A stretch of 64,000 bases of DNA from Microbacterium paraoxydans. GTDB taxonomy: Bacteria > Actinomycetota > Actinomycetes > Actinomycetales > Microbacteriaceae. Below, piece by piece: positions 47,554-56,665 of the stretch. The stretch lies in NCBI RefSeq assembly GCF_020524545.1, contig NZ_JAIVLG010000003.1:124001-188000 (forward strand). The letters are read 5' to 3'. A program made the position numbers and the translations under genes. Each line of letters begins with the position of its first letter. Position 1 is the first letter of the stretch. Below the pieces are notes generated by a model. It had not been told where the DNA came from. It searched no databases and was given only the letters and a program-made list of their open reading frames with translations.

Positions 47554-50298
47554 ATGAACTCTCTGCCGATCGTGCTCCCCGCCGCCGCCCCGCCGTCTCG
47601 TCGCGCACCATTGCCGTTCCTGGCGGCAGCGGTCCCGGTGATCGGGGGCGTGCTCCTGTGGGTCATAACCGGATCGGTGTTCGCGCTCTGCTTCGCGGCA
47701 CTCGGTCCACTCATGATGGGTGCGTCGTTCCTCGATGCTGCCCGAACCCGCCGTCGCGAAAGACGTCGGGCCGAGGCGGACGCGGAGCGAGACTGGGCCG
47801 TGGCCGAAGGAGAGCTGATCCGCCGCCACCGCGCTGAGCGTGACGCACTGTGGCTCCGTCTGCCCGACGCCTCCGTCTGCCTCACGCAACCACCTCTCCG
47901 CGGTGCAGAGCCGCCCGATGCCGAGACCTCGCTCGTCGTGGGTGCCGGCAGCGTCGCGAGCGGAGTCGGTTGCAGTGGGGGCGACGACAGCCGCAGCCGG
48001 GACTTCCGCCGGCGTTCCGGCCTCCTCGAAGACGCTCCGACCGTGGTTCCACTCGGTGGCGGCGTCTGTATTCGCGGCGCGCGACCGGTGATCCTCGCAG
48101 TCGCACGGGCACTGGTGGTACAACTCGGCCTGCGCTTCAGCGCCGCCCAGCTGTCGTTGGTCGGGACGGCTCTCGACGAATGCGGCCTCGACGCCATGCC
48201 ACACGCGCGACGTTCTCGTCGCAGCGGCTTTCGACTCGGCGTCGGGACGCACGAGTCCGGCCGCGTGGACGCGGACTCTCTGATCTGGCTCACCCCCGCT
48301 GACGCCGAGGTGCCTGAAGGGATCACCACTGTGATCGACGTCGTCGAACCGGGGCAGGCGAGGCTCCGCACGCCGAACGGGACATCGACGTTGGCTGTCG
48401 AGTGCCTGTCGTTCGCCCAAGCGGCTCAGGTCGCAGAAGAGCATGCCGCGCTGGGCGACGGCGCCGAAGTGCTCCCCGAGGTGTTGTCTCTGCACGAGCT
48501 CGAGCAGCCGCCCCTGGGCGAAGGTCTGGCTGCGGTGGTCGGACGGAGCGCCTACGGGGACGTGATGATCGACATCGTCGAGGACGGCCCGCATGCCATC
48601 GTCACCGGCACGACCGGCACGGGCAAGAGCGAGCTCCTGGTCAGCTGGGTCACGGCGCTCGCTGCGCACCACGGCCCCGACCGGGTGACGTTCCTCCTGG
48701 CCGACTTCAAGGGCGGCACAGCCTTCGAACCGCTGCGGGCGCTGCGACAGGTCGCGGCCGTGATCACGGATCTCGACGACGAAGGTGCACGGCGTGGAGT
48801 CTCCAGTCTCACCGCAGAGCTCCGCCGGCGGGAGGCTCTCCTGGCGGCTGCCGGAGCCCGGGACGTGCGTGACGTCGGGATACCGCGGTTGGTCATCGTC
48901 GTGGACGAGTTCGCGGCGCTTCTGGCCGAGCACCCCGACCTCGGGGCGGTGTTCATCGATGTGGCAGCCCGAGGTCGGGCCTTGGGAATGCACCTCATCC
49001 TCGGTACGCAGCGTGCGACCGGGGTGGTTCGAGACGCACTTGCCGCCAACTGTCCGCTTCGCCTCAGCTTGCGGGTGGCGGACGCCGCCGACAGCAGGGC
49101 GATGATCGGAACGGATGCCGCAGCCGAGCTTCCTGGAGGAGCGGCTTCCCGTGGCGTCGGGCTCGTACGGCGTCCTGCGGATTCGGAGCCGATCGCCATG
49201 CGTGTCGCGCTCACCGGCGCGGCGGAGCTGCGAGGCATCGGGGTGCGCTGGGCGGAAGCGGCGCCTCCACGCAGCCCCTGGCTCCCGGCGCTTCCCTCGT
49301 GTCTTCCGCTCGGCGATCTGCTCAGGGCGCCAGATCATGCCCCGGGGGACGCGCTCATCCTCGGCCGCGCTGACGAGCCGGCGCAGCAGGTGCAGCCGCT
49401 GGAGACCCTGCGCTGCGGGCAGGAGCGGGGGCTGGTGCTCCTCGGGGCACCGGGATCGGGACGGACTACGGCCCTGCGGGTCCTCGCGGCTCAGCGATCC
49501 GACTCGGATACGGTGTGGGTACCGCGAGACCTCGAGGCAGCATGGGACCTCATCGACATATGGACCTGCGGGAACGAGCGCGTCCCCTCGCTCGTTCTCT
49601 GCGACGATCTCGACACGCTCGTGTCGGACTTCCCGCCGGAGTACGGCCAGCAGTTCGCTCACCGCTGGGAACGCCTGCTCCGAGCCGGCTCAGGGACGAC
49701 GTTCGTGGTGACCGCGGGCCGATCGACGGGAGCACTCGGACGTGTGCTCGACACGCTGCCCCGCCGCGCATTGCTGCGCACGGCGACTCGCGTCGAACAC
49801 CTCGCGGCCGGGGGCGAGGCAGCTGCCTTCCTTCGCGACCGCGGGCCAGGTCGTGCGAGTATCGGCGATCGTGAGGTCCAGCTCGCCTGGCTCGACGACG
49901 CAGTGGGGGAGCCGATCTACCCGCGTTCGCAGGCGACGTGGTCGCCGTCGTGCCCCGTCACGGCGATCGTCAGCGCCGGGGCCAGGGCGACTGCAGCTCG
50001 GCTGCGCGATGCGCACGCAGGCTTCGAGGTCGTTCTCGTCGGTGCGGAGCCGACTTTGTCGGACAGCAACCGAATTCTTGTGGCCGATGCCGAGACCTGG
50101 CAACGCAACTGGTCTTCGTGGCAGCGCATCCGCGCCGAAGGAGAGGTCGTGATCCGAGCGGAGCAGCAGGCCGATCTGCGGCAGCTGGCCGGGGTCCGCG
50201 AACTCCCACCGTACGCGCGGGCGCACGCAGGACGGGCCTGGACCGTGCGAGGAGCCGAGTCGCCGCGCAGAGCGATCCTGTCGGAGCTGATGCCGTGA
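47554..50298 (+). CDS. EccC-like FtsK/SpoIIIE-domain ATPase
   Basis: A 914-residue ATPase. Two membrane helices near residues 18-50 (LPFLAAAVPVIGGVLLW, VFALCFAALGPLMMG) precede a basic coiled coil. The main FtsK/SpoIIIE domain has Walker A GTTGTGKS at 352-359, the typical DFKGGTAF and Walker B LVIVVDEFAALL. A second, degenerate ATPase has GAPGSGRTT at 631-639 with Arg in place of the Walker lysine, and LVLCDDLDTLV. The design matches EccC/EssC of type VII secretion, but no EccB, EccD, MycP or WXG100 gene is near. It follows the PP2C gene by 58 nt. It may be a solitary secretion or DNA translocation ATPase. Confidence 0.82.
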   Translation: MNSLPIVLPAAAPPSRRAPLPFLAAAVPVIGGVLLWVITGSVFALCFAALGPLMMGASFLDAARTRRRERRRAEADAERDWAVAEGELIRRHRAERDALWLRLPDASVCLTQPPLRGAEPPDAETSLVVGAGSVASGVGCSGGDDSRSRDFRRRSGLLEDAPTVVPLGGGVCIRGARPVILAVARALVVQLGLRFSAAQLSLVGTALDECGLDAMPHARRSRRSGFRLGVGTHESGRVDADSLIWLTPADAEVPEGITTVIDVVEPGQARLRTPNGTSTLAVECLSFAQAAQVAEEHAALGDGAEVLPEVLSLHELEQPPLGEGLAAVVGRSAYGDVMIDIVEDGPHAIVTGTTGTGKSELLVSWVTALAAHHGPDRVTFLLADFKGGTAFEPLRALRQVAAVITDLDDEGARRGVSSLTAELRRREALLAAAGARDVRDVGIPRLVIVVDEFAALLAEHPDLGAVFIDVAARGRALGMHLILGTQRATGVVRDALAANCPLRLSLRVADAADSRAMIGTDAAAELPGGAASRGVGLVRRPADSEPIAMRVALTGAAELRGIGVRWAEAAPPRSPWLPALPSCLPLGDLLRAPDHAPGDALILGRADEPAQQVQPLETLRCGQERGLVLLGAPGSGRTTALRVLAAQRSDSDTVWVPRDLEAAWDLIDIWTCGNERVPSLVLCDDLDTLVSDFPPEYGQQFAHRWERLLRAGSGTTFVVTAGRSTGALGRVLDTLPRRALLRTATRVEHLAAGGEAAAFLRDRGPGRASIGDREVQLAWLDDAVGEPIYPRSQATWSPSCPVTAIVSAGARATAARLRDAHAGFEVVLVGAEPTLSDSNRILVADAETWQRNWSSWQRIRAEGEVVIRAEQQADLRQLAGVRELPPYARAHAGRAWTVRGAESPRRAILSELMP

Positions 50299-50303
50299 GA
50301 TCA

Positions 50304-50320
50304 GCGCAGCCCGGCTGCGC
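50304..50320. terminator. Small hairpin between EccC-like and asparaginase genes
   Basis: GCGCAGC (50304-50310) pairs with GCTGCGC (50314-50320), loop CCG, between convergent stops. Confidence 0.45.
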
Positions 50321-50340
50321 GGGCGCCGACCGTCCGCGCG

Positions 50341-51336
50341 TCAGATAAGCGTGCTCGGGCGAAGGGCGCCGACGATCGATCCCCCGCCGGAGACGCCGAG
50401 GGGCAGAGACTCCGCGAGCGTCGCGACGTCAGTGTCGTTCAGGGCGCCTGCGCGGGCGAGGAGCGTCGCGGCCACGATCGTCGTCGCGCGGCTCGCTCCG
50501 TCCAGCACCTTCAACGCCACGGTCGTGCCGTTCGGGGCGACCATCACCATCACACCCTCGGCGCCGAACTTGGCGAACACTCCGAGCGTCTCGATGGCGA
50601 TCGTGTCCGGCCGTCCTGGCCCCTCGATCGCCCAGGGGTTCTCCCGGACGGCGCGCACCAGAGAGCCCGCCACCCGGTGGAGGGCGAACGGCGATCGGTC
50701 GGACGCCGTGCCGATGCGATGGATCGAACGCGCCAGGCCTGTGAGTGTGATCGCGTAGACGGGCGCGCCGCATCCGTCTATCGCTGTGTGTGCAACCTTC
50801 TCGCCCGTGAGGCGCTCGACGACATCGCGGATGTGCGTTTGCAGGGGATGAGCGGGGTCGAGGTATCCGTCGGTCGGCCAACCGGTCGCCACGCAGGCAC
50901 GCAGCATCGCGGCGTGCTTTCCCGAGCAGGGCATCCGCACGCGCGAGGGTTCACCGTGCTCGCGGACGAGCTCGTCCCGGCTGGCAGAGTCTGTCGGCCA
51001 CGATGCCGGGCAGCCGAGGTGATCCTCGGTCAGCCCGTCTGCGGTGAGGATGTCGCGCACCACCGAGGCGTGTCGGTCGGTGCCGATATGGCTGGCGGTG
51101 GAGATCGCGAGCTGCTCGCCGTCCAAGACGGCACCGGCGGTGATGCAGGCAACGGCCTGCAGAGGCTTGAGGCTCGAACGGGGGAGGACCAGAGCATCGG
51201 TGTTGCCGTGGCGGGCGACGACGTCACCGTCGGAAGACAACACGACCGCAGCTCCGATGTGACGTGATTCGACGAACCCGCTCCGCTCGACGACGGCGAG
51301 TTCCACGGAATCCTGAACGGTGAGAGTCTCCAGCAC
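50341..51336 (-). CDS. Asparaginase II-type (PF06089) amidohydrolase
   Basis: A 331-residue protein of the asparaginase II family distinct from the classical type I/II enzymes. Marks are LPRSSLKPLQAVA near the N-terminus, STASHIGTDRH, MPCSGKHAAMLRAC, DGCGAPVYAITLTGLA and a glycine-rich C-terminus. It is expected to hydrolyse asparagine to aspartate and ammonia in the cytoplasm. The start is GTG 51336 with TAGAGT 6 nt upstream. It is divergent from the OsmC-like gene and convergent to the ATPase gene. Confidence 0.88.
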   Translation of the reverse strand: MLETLTVQDSVELAVVERSGFVESRHIGAAVVLSSDGDVVARHGNTDALVLPRSSLKPLQAVACITAGAVLDGEQLAISTASHIGTDRHASVVRDILTADGLTEDHLGCPASWPTDSASRDELVREHGEPSRVRMPCSGKHAAMLRACVATGWPTDGYLDPAHPLQTHIRDVVERLTGEKVAHTAIDGCGAPVYAITLTGLARSIHRIGTASDRSPFALHRVAGSLVRAVRENPWAIEGPGRPDTIAIETLGVFAKFGAEGVMVMVAPNGTTVALKVLDGASRATTIVAATLLARAGALNDTDVATLAESLPLGVSGGGSIVGALRPSTLI

Positions 51337-51342
51337 CCGTCA

Positions 51343-51348
51343 ACTCTA
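51343..51348 (-). promoter_or_regulatory. -10 box TAGAGT of the asparaginase gene
   Basis: Minus-strand TAGAGT, then TGACGG (6 nt), then GTG 51336, without a ribosome-binding site. Confidence 0.5.
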
Positions 51349-51403
51349 TCGCCGGACCTCCGGTGGCTCAGCCGATGTGGGACGAAGCTGGCAGACTGGC
51401 GGC

Positions 51404-51898
51404 ATGGCAGAGTCGACTCCCCGCGTTCTCGGTGAACACCACTACGCGCTCACGGCGACGTGGACCGGTAACCGCGGAACCGGCACATCCGGCTACCGCG
51501 ACTACCGCCGCGACGTGACGATCGAAGTCAGCGGTAAGCCGGAGCTTCTGGCCTCGGCAGACAAGCCCTTCCGCGGAGACCCGTCGCGGTGGAACCCGGA
51601 AGATCTGCTGCTCGCGTCCCTCTCCGAGTGCCACCTGCTTTCCTACCTGCACGCGTGCGTGACGCTCGGCGTCGTCGTCGTGTCATACAGGGACGAGGCG
51701 AGCGGCATGATGCGTGAGGACGGGAAGGGGGGAGGTGCCTTCGCAGAGGTGATGCTCCGCCCCGACGTGGTCGTCGCGGAGGCATCGATGATCGAAGCTG
51801 CTGAGCGCGCCCACGAGTTGGCCAACCAATGGTGTTTCATCGCCAACTCGATGAACTTCCCCGTGCGCCACCAGGCGACGATCAGAACGCCCGCGTAG
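51404..51898 (+). CDS. OsmC/Ohr-family protein
   Basis: A 164-residue protein of the OsmC family, peroxiredoxin-like enzymes that reduce organic hydroperoxides. The first conserved cysteine is in LLASLSECHLLSYLH, and the second in NQWCFIANS near the C-terminus. The usual V(A)C-type helix around the second cysteine is slightly different, so peroxidase activity is likely but not certain. ATG 51404 is preceded at 6 nt by CAGACT, a poor -10 box. It is divergent from the asparaginase gene. Confidence 0.82.
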   Translation: MAESTPRVLGEHHYALTATWTGNRGTGTSGYRDYRRDVTIEVSGKPELLASADKPFRGDPSRWNPEDLLLASLSECHLLSYLHACVTLGVVVVSYRDEASGMMREDGKGGGAFAEVMLRPDVVVAEASMIEAAERAHELANQWCFIANSMNFPVRHQATIRTPA

Positions 51899-51914
51899 CG
51901 CGGCGGCCGCGTCG

Positions 51915-52712
51915 TCAGCGACGCTCGTGGGGGAGCGCCTGCTTGATCTTCTCGATGGTGCCCTGGGCCGGTGCCTCGTTGTAGGTTCCTGCAAGCTCCT
52001 GGCCGGAGAGCCCATGGATCGCAGCCATGATCTCGTCGGTGGCGCCGCGACGGGCTCGACCGCTCGTCGCGGGACCGTGCGGTGACAGATCGAGGGGTTC
52101 GCCGAAGCGCACCGTGATGCGCTCAGAGAGCGTCGGAATCTTGGCGCCCACGGGCATCACCTTGTCCGTGCCGATCAGCCCCACCGGGACCACGGGAGCA
52201 CCCGTCTGCAGGGCGAGGAACGCGACGCCGGTTCGTCCCTTGTACAGTCGGCCGTCAGTGGAGCGAGTGCCCTCCGGGTACAGCGCCACCGCGAGGCCTT
52301 CGTCGAGGAGCTGCCGCTGAAGATCCAACGCGTCCAATGCTGCTTGGCCGGCTCCGCGTCGCACCGGGATCGCTCCGATCGACTCGAAGAACGTCTTGCT
52401 CATCCATCCCTGGAACCCGGTGCCCTCGAAGTATGCGGACTTCGCCAGGAAGTGCACGGGACGCGGCGCGGCGACGGGGATCGCGATCGAGTCGATGAAG
52501 GAGAGGTGATTGCTCGCGAAGATGACGGGGCCGGTCAGCGGCACGTGATCGCGGCCTTCGATCCGCGGTCGGTACACGAGTCGGGCCAGCGGGGTGATGA
52601 GGCTACGGCCGAGCGTGTACGCGAAGCCGGCATGGCGCGGTTTCACAGTCTCTGCGGGCGAGGATCCCTCTGCGGGCGAGGATTCGGGCTCGACGGACTG
52701 CTCAGAGGTCAT
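51915..52712 (-). CDS. 1-acyl-sn-glycerol-3-phosphate acyltransferase (PlsC family)
   Basis: A 265-residue acyltransferase making phosphatidic acid from lysophosphatidic acid. Motif I is NHLSFIDSI (HX4D), motif II has GAIPVRRG, motif III is YPEGTRS and motif IV VVPVGLIG. A hydrophobic stretch near the N-terminus binds the membrane. The start ATG has TAACCT 6 nt upstream. It converges on the OsmC-like gene and is divergent from the FKBP gene. Confidence 0.9.
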   Translation of the reverse strand: MTSEQSVEPESSPAEGSSPAETVKPRHAGFAYTLGRSLITPLARLVYRPRIEGRDHVPLTGPVIFASNHLSFIDSIAIPVAAPRPVHFLAKSAYFEGTGFQGWMSKTFFESIGAIPVRRGAGQAALDALDLQRQLLDEGLAVALYPEGTRSTDGRLYKGRTGVAFLALQTGAPVVPVGLIGTDKVMPVGAKIPTLSERITVRFGEPLDLSPHGPATSGRARRGATDEIMAAIHGLSGQELAGTYNEAPAQGTIEKIKQALPHERR

Positions 52713-52718
52713 CAGAGC

Positions 52719-52724
52719 AGGTTA
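52719..52724 (-). promoter_or_regulatory. -10 box TAACCT of the PlsC-type gene
   Basis: Minus-strand TAACCT, then GCTCTG (6 nt), then ATG 52712. Confidence 0.5.
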
Positions 52725-52801
52725 CTCCCGGATCCATGCCGGCGTGGGAATGAAGAGTTTCGCCGCGCCTCCCAGCCGGGGCAAAGGGGTATGGGGGAGG
52801 A

Positions 52802-52807
52802 TAGGGT
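52802..52807 (+). promoter_or_regulatory. -10 box TAGGGT of the FKBP lipoprotein
   Basis: TAGGGT lies 28 nt before GTG 52836, leaving a short leader with GAGGT. Confidence 0.4.
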
Positions 52808-52835
52808 GTCCCGCCCGCGATCCCGAGGTCTCACT

Positions 52836-53789
52836 GTGCGCAAGCGTCCGCTCATCGTCCTGTCCACCGTCGCCGCGGCGACCCTGCTGCTGGCGGGCTG
52901 TTCCGGTAGCTCCGCGCCGTCGAGTTCCGGCACGCCGAGCCCCTCGGCCTCGAGTGCGTGTGCTCTGGACGCGCAGCCGGGAGAGACCTCTGATGCCGTC
53001 GTCGTCGAGGGAGAGGGCGCAGACACCACGGTGACCGTCCCGTCGGATGCGGCCTTCGCGGGTGTCGAGCGCACGGTCGTCTCGGCAGGCGACGGGGACG
53101 ACGTGTTCGTCAACGACCTCGTCTCCGTCGAGTACCAGATCGTGGATGCGACCACCAACGAGGTGCTTGATTCCTCCGCGCGTGGTGAGGGCGGGGTACT
53201 GCCTGTCCTCCTCGACACCAACCAGTCCTCGCTCTTCGTCGCCGCGCTCGAGTGCGAGCCCCTCGGCTCGCGCATCGTGCTCTCGCTGCCCGGCAGCGCG
53301 CTGGGCGAGGGCGCGAACAACGTGGTCGTCTACGCGCAGGCCGTCGAGCAGCTCCCCGAAGTCGCCGACGGAACTCCCGTCGACCCGACTCCCGGCATGC
53401 CGACGGTCACGCTCGACGACGATGGCAAGCCGTCGATCGAGATCCCGGAGGGCGACGCGCCGGCCGAGACCGAGGTCGCCGTCCTCAAGCAGGGCGACGG
53501 AGCGACCGTCGCGTCCGGTGACCTCGTCGTCGTGCAGTACCTGGGCGTCAAGTGGTCGGACGGCGAGGAATTCGACTCCAGCTGGAGCCGCGACGCTGTC
53601 CCGGCTCAGTTCCAGACCACCGGCGTGGTCGCCGGCTTCCAGAAGGCGCTCGAAGGGCAGAAGGTCGGCTCGCAGGTGATCGTCGTGATGCCGCCGTCGG
53701 ATGGGTACGGCGCGAGTGAGGGCCACGAGCTCCAGAAGGAGAGCCTCGTCTTCGTCGTCGACATCCTCGCCACCACTCCTGTCCAGTAG
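52836..53789 (+). CDS. FKBP-type peptidyl-prolyl isomerase lipoprotein
   Basis: A 317-residue lipoprotein. The signal peptide ends in the lipobox LLAGC with Cys22, then a Ser/Pro-rich linker. A degenerate FKBP domain at about 75-175 (VFVNDLVSVEYQIVDATTNE) is followed by a full FKBP domain at about 215-317 (GDLVVVQYLGVKWSDGEEFDSSW, then VVAGFQKALEGQKVGSQVIVV and PPSDGYGA). It should fold secreted proteins on the outer membrane face. GTG 52836 is the only start that gives a proper signal peptide. Confidence 0.88.
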   Translation: MRKRPLIVLSTVAAATLLLAGCSGSSAPSSSGTPSPSASSACALDAQPGETSDAVVVEGEGADTTVTVPSDAAFAGVERTVVSAGDGDDVFVNDLVSVEYQIVDATTNEVLDSSARGEGGVLPVLLDTNQSSLFVAALECEPLGSRIVLSLPGSALGEGANNVVVYAQAVEQLPEVADGTPVDPTPGMPTVTLDDDGKPSIEIPEGDAPAETEVAVLKQGDGATVASGDLVVVQYLGVKWSDGEEFDSSWSRDAVPAQFQTTGVVAGFQKALEGQKVGSQVIVVMPPSDGYGASEGHELQKESLVFVVDILATTPVQ

Positions 53790-53814
53790 CGCGGGCGGTA
53801 CCCGGGACGTGTCC

Positions 53815-53820
53815 TAGGCT
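53815..53820 (+). promoter_or_regulatory. -10 box TAGGCT of dxr
   Basis: TAGGCT, then GGCGTC (6 nt), then ATG 53827: leaderless. Confidence 0.55.
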
Positions 53821-53826
53821 GGCGTC

Positions 53827-54909
53827 ATGCGTCGCATCATCGTCCTCGGCTCCACCGGTTCCATCGGCACCCAGGCGCTGGATGTCATCCGCGCCAACCC
53901 TCGGAGATTCGAACTGGTCGGTCTCGCGGCGGGGTCCAACCGCGAGATGCTGGAGGCGCAAGCCGAGGAGTTCCGGGTCGAGCACACCGCGCTCGGCGCC
54001 GCCGACGCTGAGCAGCTCGTGCGCGATGTCGAGGCCGACGTCGTCCTCAACGCGATCACCGGCTCGATCGGTCTCGGTTCGACGCTCGCCGCGCTGAAGG
54101 CCGGTCGCACGCTCGCCTTGGCGAACAAGGAGTCCTTGATCGTCGGCGGTGACCTGGTGCTGGCCGCCGCCGCACCTGGGCAGATCGTCCCCGTCGACTC
54201 CGAGCACTCAGCTCTGGCACAGGCGCTCCTCGCGGGCACCCATGCCGAGGTCCGGCGCCTCGTGGTGACTGCATCCGGTGGTCCATTCCGTGGACGGTCC
54301 CGCGCCGAGTTGACCGAGGTCACCCCGGCGCAGGCGCTCGCGCACCCGACCTGGGACATGGGGCGCATGGTCACGACGAACTCGGCGACCCTGGTGAACA
54401 AGGGGCTCGAGGTGATCGAGGCGCACCTGCTCTTCGATATCGCCTACGACGACATCGAGGTCGTCGTGCATCCGCAATCGATCGTGCACTCGATGGTCGA
54501 GTTCATCGACGGCTCGACCATCGCGCAGGCGTCGCCGCCCGACATGCGCCTGCCGATCTCGCTGGGGTTGGACTGGCCGCATCGCGTCGGAGGAGTCGGA
54601 CGGCCGCTGGATTGGACGCAGGCGACGTCATGGAGCTTCGAACCGCTCGATAGAGAGGCGTTTCCCTCGGTCGCGCTGGCGAAGGCGGTCGGTCGCGCTG
54701 GCGGGACGTTCCCCGCGGTCTACAACGCGGCCAACGAGCAAGCTGTCGATGCCTTCCACGAGGGGCGATTGCCCTTCCTTGGCATCGTCGACACGATCGC
54801 CGGTGTCATCGACGCCCATGACGCTCCTGATGCCTTGACCGTCGAGACGCTCTCAGCGGCGGAGTCCTGGGCGCGCGAGACGGCAGATCGGATGATCGAG
54901 GCAGGCTGA
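53827..54909 (+). CDS. dxr: 1-deoxy-D-xylulose 5-phosphate reductoisomerase
   Basis: A 360-residue NADPH enzyme that makes methylerythritol phosphate, the second step of the non-mevalonate isoprenoid pathway and target of fosmidomycin. Motifs are [14 protein letters not shown] for [24 protein letters not shown] with metal ligands, ASGGPFRG and [16 protein letters not shown]. ispG, another pathway gene, lies 8 kb downstream with the M50 protease between, an order seen in many actinobacteria. The mRNA appears leaderless. Confidence 0.96.
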   Translation: MRRIIVLGSTGSIGTQALDVIRANPRRFELVGLAAGSNREMLEAQAEEFRVEHTALGAADAEQLVRDVEADVVLNAITGSIGLGSTLAALKAGRTLALANKESLIVGGDLVLAAAAPGQIVPVDSEHSALAQALLAGTHAEVRRLVVTASGGPFRGRSRAELTEVTPAQALAHPTWDMGRMVTTNSATLVNKGLEVIEAHLLFDIAYDDIEVVVHPQSIVHSMVEFIDGSTIAQASPPDMRLPISLGLDWPHRVGGVGRPLDWTQATSWSFEPLDREAFPSVALAKAVGRAGGTFPAVYNAANEQAVDAFHEGRLPFLGIVDTIAGVIDAHDAPDALTVETLSAAESWARETADRMIEAG

Positions 54910-54916
54910 GAGCGGA

Positions 54917-54942
54917 GTCGGAGCGGCCTTCACCGCTCCGAC
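54917..54942. terminator. Terminator between dxr and the MurE-like gene
   Basis: GTCGGAGCGG (54917-54926) pairs perfectly with CCGCTCCGAC (54933-54942), loop CCTTCA. It serves both convergent genes. Confidence 0.8.
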
Positions 54943-54946
54943 GGCG

Positions 54947-56569
54947 TCAATCCTCGTCGGGGTAGGGCACGGGCCAGCGCGGCTCGGGAACAGGCCATCC
55001 AGCCGCGCGCAACGCGCGACGGGCGAGTTCACGAGCGGAGTAGGGTGTGCGGACGCCGCGGATGTCGCGGTAGTCCTGGTGGCCAGGTCCGGCCCAGAGG
55101 ATCGCGTCGCCGTCGCCGACCAGTCCGACGGCGGTGATGATCGCGTTCTCCGGTGGTGAGGCTTCGTGGATCTCGGCGTCGGGCCGTGCCCGGCGCGCGC
55201 CGGCGATGAGCGTGGCGCGGATGGAGGCGGGATCCTCGAACCGAGGGTGGTGGTCGGTCACCACGAGGATGTCGCTGCCTTCCACCGCGGTGCGCGCCAT
55301 GTCGAACCGTTTGCTCGCGTCGCGATCTCCGTCGGCGCCGAACAGCATCAATACTCGCCCCGGGGTGACGCGGCGGACAGCGGCGAGCGTCTTCTCGAAC
55401 GCATCGGGGGAGTGTCCGAAGTCGACGAACACCGCGGGGCCCCGCTCGCCGGAGACGAGCTGTGTGCGGCCGGGGAGATAGGCGCGGATGCCGTCGTCCT
55501 GGGTGAGCGCCGTGACGATCCGGTCCCACGCGTAACCGCCCTCCAGGAGCATGACGATCGCGAGCGCGGCGTTCGCGGCCATGTGCGGTCCGATGACGGG
55601 AACCGTCGTGGTGAGGGAGCCTGCCGGTCCGGTCATGGTGAACGTGGTGCCGGCAGCTCGCTCGTCATCGATCACGACGACCCAGTCCGCCGCGGAGGCA
55701 GCAGCGGGATCGGCTGCGATCGACGGCGTTCCGACGGTCACCACGGGGATCTCCGCGCGCTCGACCACGATCGCACCGGAAGGCGAGTCCAGGCAGATGA
55801 CACCGCGCTTCGCGCGATCGGGGCGGAACAGCGGCAGCTTGGCCTCGAAGTACTCCTCCATGTCGGCGTAGTCGTCGAGGTGATCGTGGCTGAGGTTGGT
55901 GAAGCCCGCGACGTCGAAACGAAGGCCGTCGACGCGGTGCCGCGACAGCGCCTGTGCGCTGACCTCGACGGCCACCGCTTCGACTTCTCGTTCTCGCATG
56001 AGCGCGAGGAGGGCATGCATCTCGGATGCTTCGGGGGTCGTCAGGCGGGAGACGATGACCTCCCCGGCGATGTGGCGCTCGGCGGTGGAGGAGAGACCGG
56101 TCACGACCCCGAGCTGGTCGAGGATCCCCTCGAGAAGGTGGGAGACACTCGTCTTCCCGTTGGTCCCCGTCGTGGCGAACAGCAAGGGCAGCGGATCCTC
56201 GGCGCCCGTGCCGTACACCCAGGCGCTCAGGTCACCGAGGACGGCGCGGGGATCGTCGACCACGATGATCGGCAGCCCCGCGGAATCTGCGATGGCCGCG
56301 CCCGGCTCGTCCGTGATGACGGCCACGGCTCCCTTCTCGGCAGCGGCGAGTGCGAACTCCGCGCCATGACGGTTGACTCCCTGAATCGCCACGAACGCCT
56401 CACCCGGACGAAGATCCGCCGTGGCCAAGGTGATGCCGGAGAGAGTGATCCCGTCGATGTCGCCGCGCACGGAGCGGGCGAAACGGGAAGCGAGTTCGGA
56501 CAGCTCACGCCGGGGCGGGTTCGCGGGGCGGAGCACGGGAGGCAGGCTCGGTTGTTGTTCAATCGACAT
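54947..56569 (-). CDS. MurE-like Mur ligase
   Basis: A 540-residue ATP-dependent amino-acid ligase of the Mur family closest to MurE, which adds the third residue to UDP-MurNAc-dipeptide. The P-loop is TTGTNGKTSVSHLL, the UDP-MurNAc contact is SRLTTPEASEMH, and the substrate helix contains VAVEVSAQALSRHRV. The C-terminal domain has FVDFGHSPDAFEKTL. The amino-acid pocket motif, DNPRxE in DAP-type MurE, reads DHHPRFEDP. No other dcw-cluster gene is nearby, so it is either the sole relocated MurE or a second ligase for another substrate. A weak GGAAG precedes the ATG. Confidence 0.85.
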   Translation of the reverse strand: MSIEQQPSLPPVLRPANPPRRELSELASRFARSVRGDIDGITLSGITLATADLRPGEAFVAIQGVNRHGAEFALAAAEKGAVAVITDEPGAAIADSAGLPIIVVDDPRAVLGDLSAWVYGTGAEDPLPLLFATTGTNGKTSVSHLLEGILDQLGVVTGLSSTAERHIAGEVIVSRLTTPEASEMHALLALMREREVEAVAVEVSAQALSRHRVDGLRFDVAGFTNLSHDHLDDYADMEEYFEAKLPLFRPDRAKRGVICLDSPSGAIVVERAEIPVVTVGTPSIAADPAAASAADWVVVIDDERAAGTTFTMTGPAGSLTTTVPVIGPHMAANAALAIVMLLEGGYAWDRIVTALTQDDGIRAYLPGRTQLVSGERGPAVFVDFGHSPDAFEKTLAAVRRVTPGRVLMLFGADGDRDASKRFDMARTAVEGSDILVVTDHHPRFEDPASIRATLIAGARRARPDAEIHEASPPENAIITAVGLVGDGDAILWAGPGHQDYRDIRGVRTPYSARELARRALRAAGWPVPEPRWPVPYPDED

Positions 56570-56612
56570 GTCGCTTCCATGATCTCACGGCGGCGCTGCG
56601 AACCCTCGTACG

Positions 56613-56659
56613 GCACGACTCCCCGCGCACCCGGAATCGCGGCGCGCGAGGAGTCGTGC
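56613..56659 (-). terminator. Terminator of the ycnI-like gene
   Basis: GCACGACTCC (56613-56622) pairs with GGAGTCGTGC (56650-56659). After one mismatch the stem extends with CGCGC/GCGCG. Confidence 0.65.
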
Positions 56660-56665
56660 GTGGCG

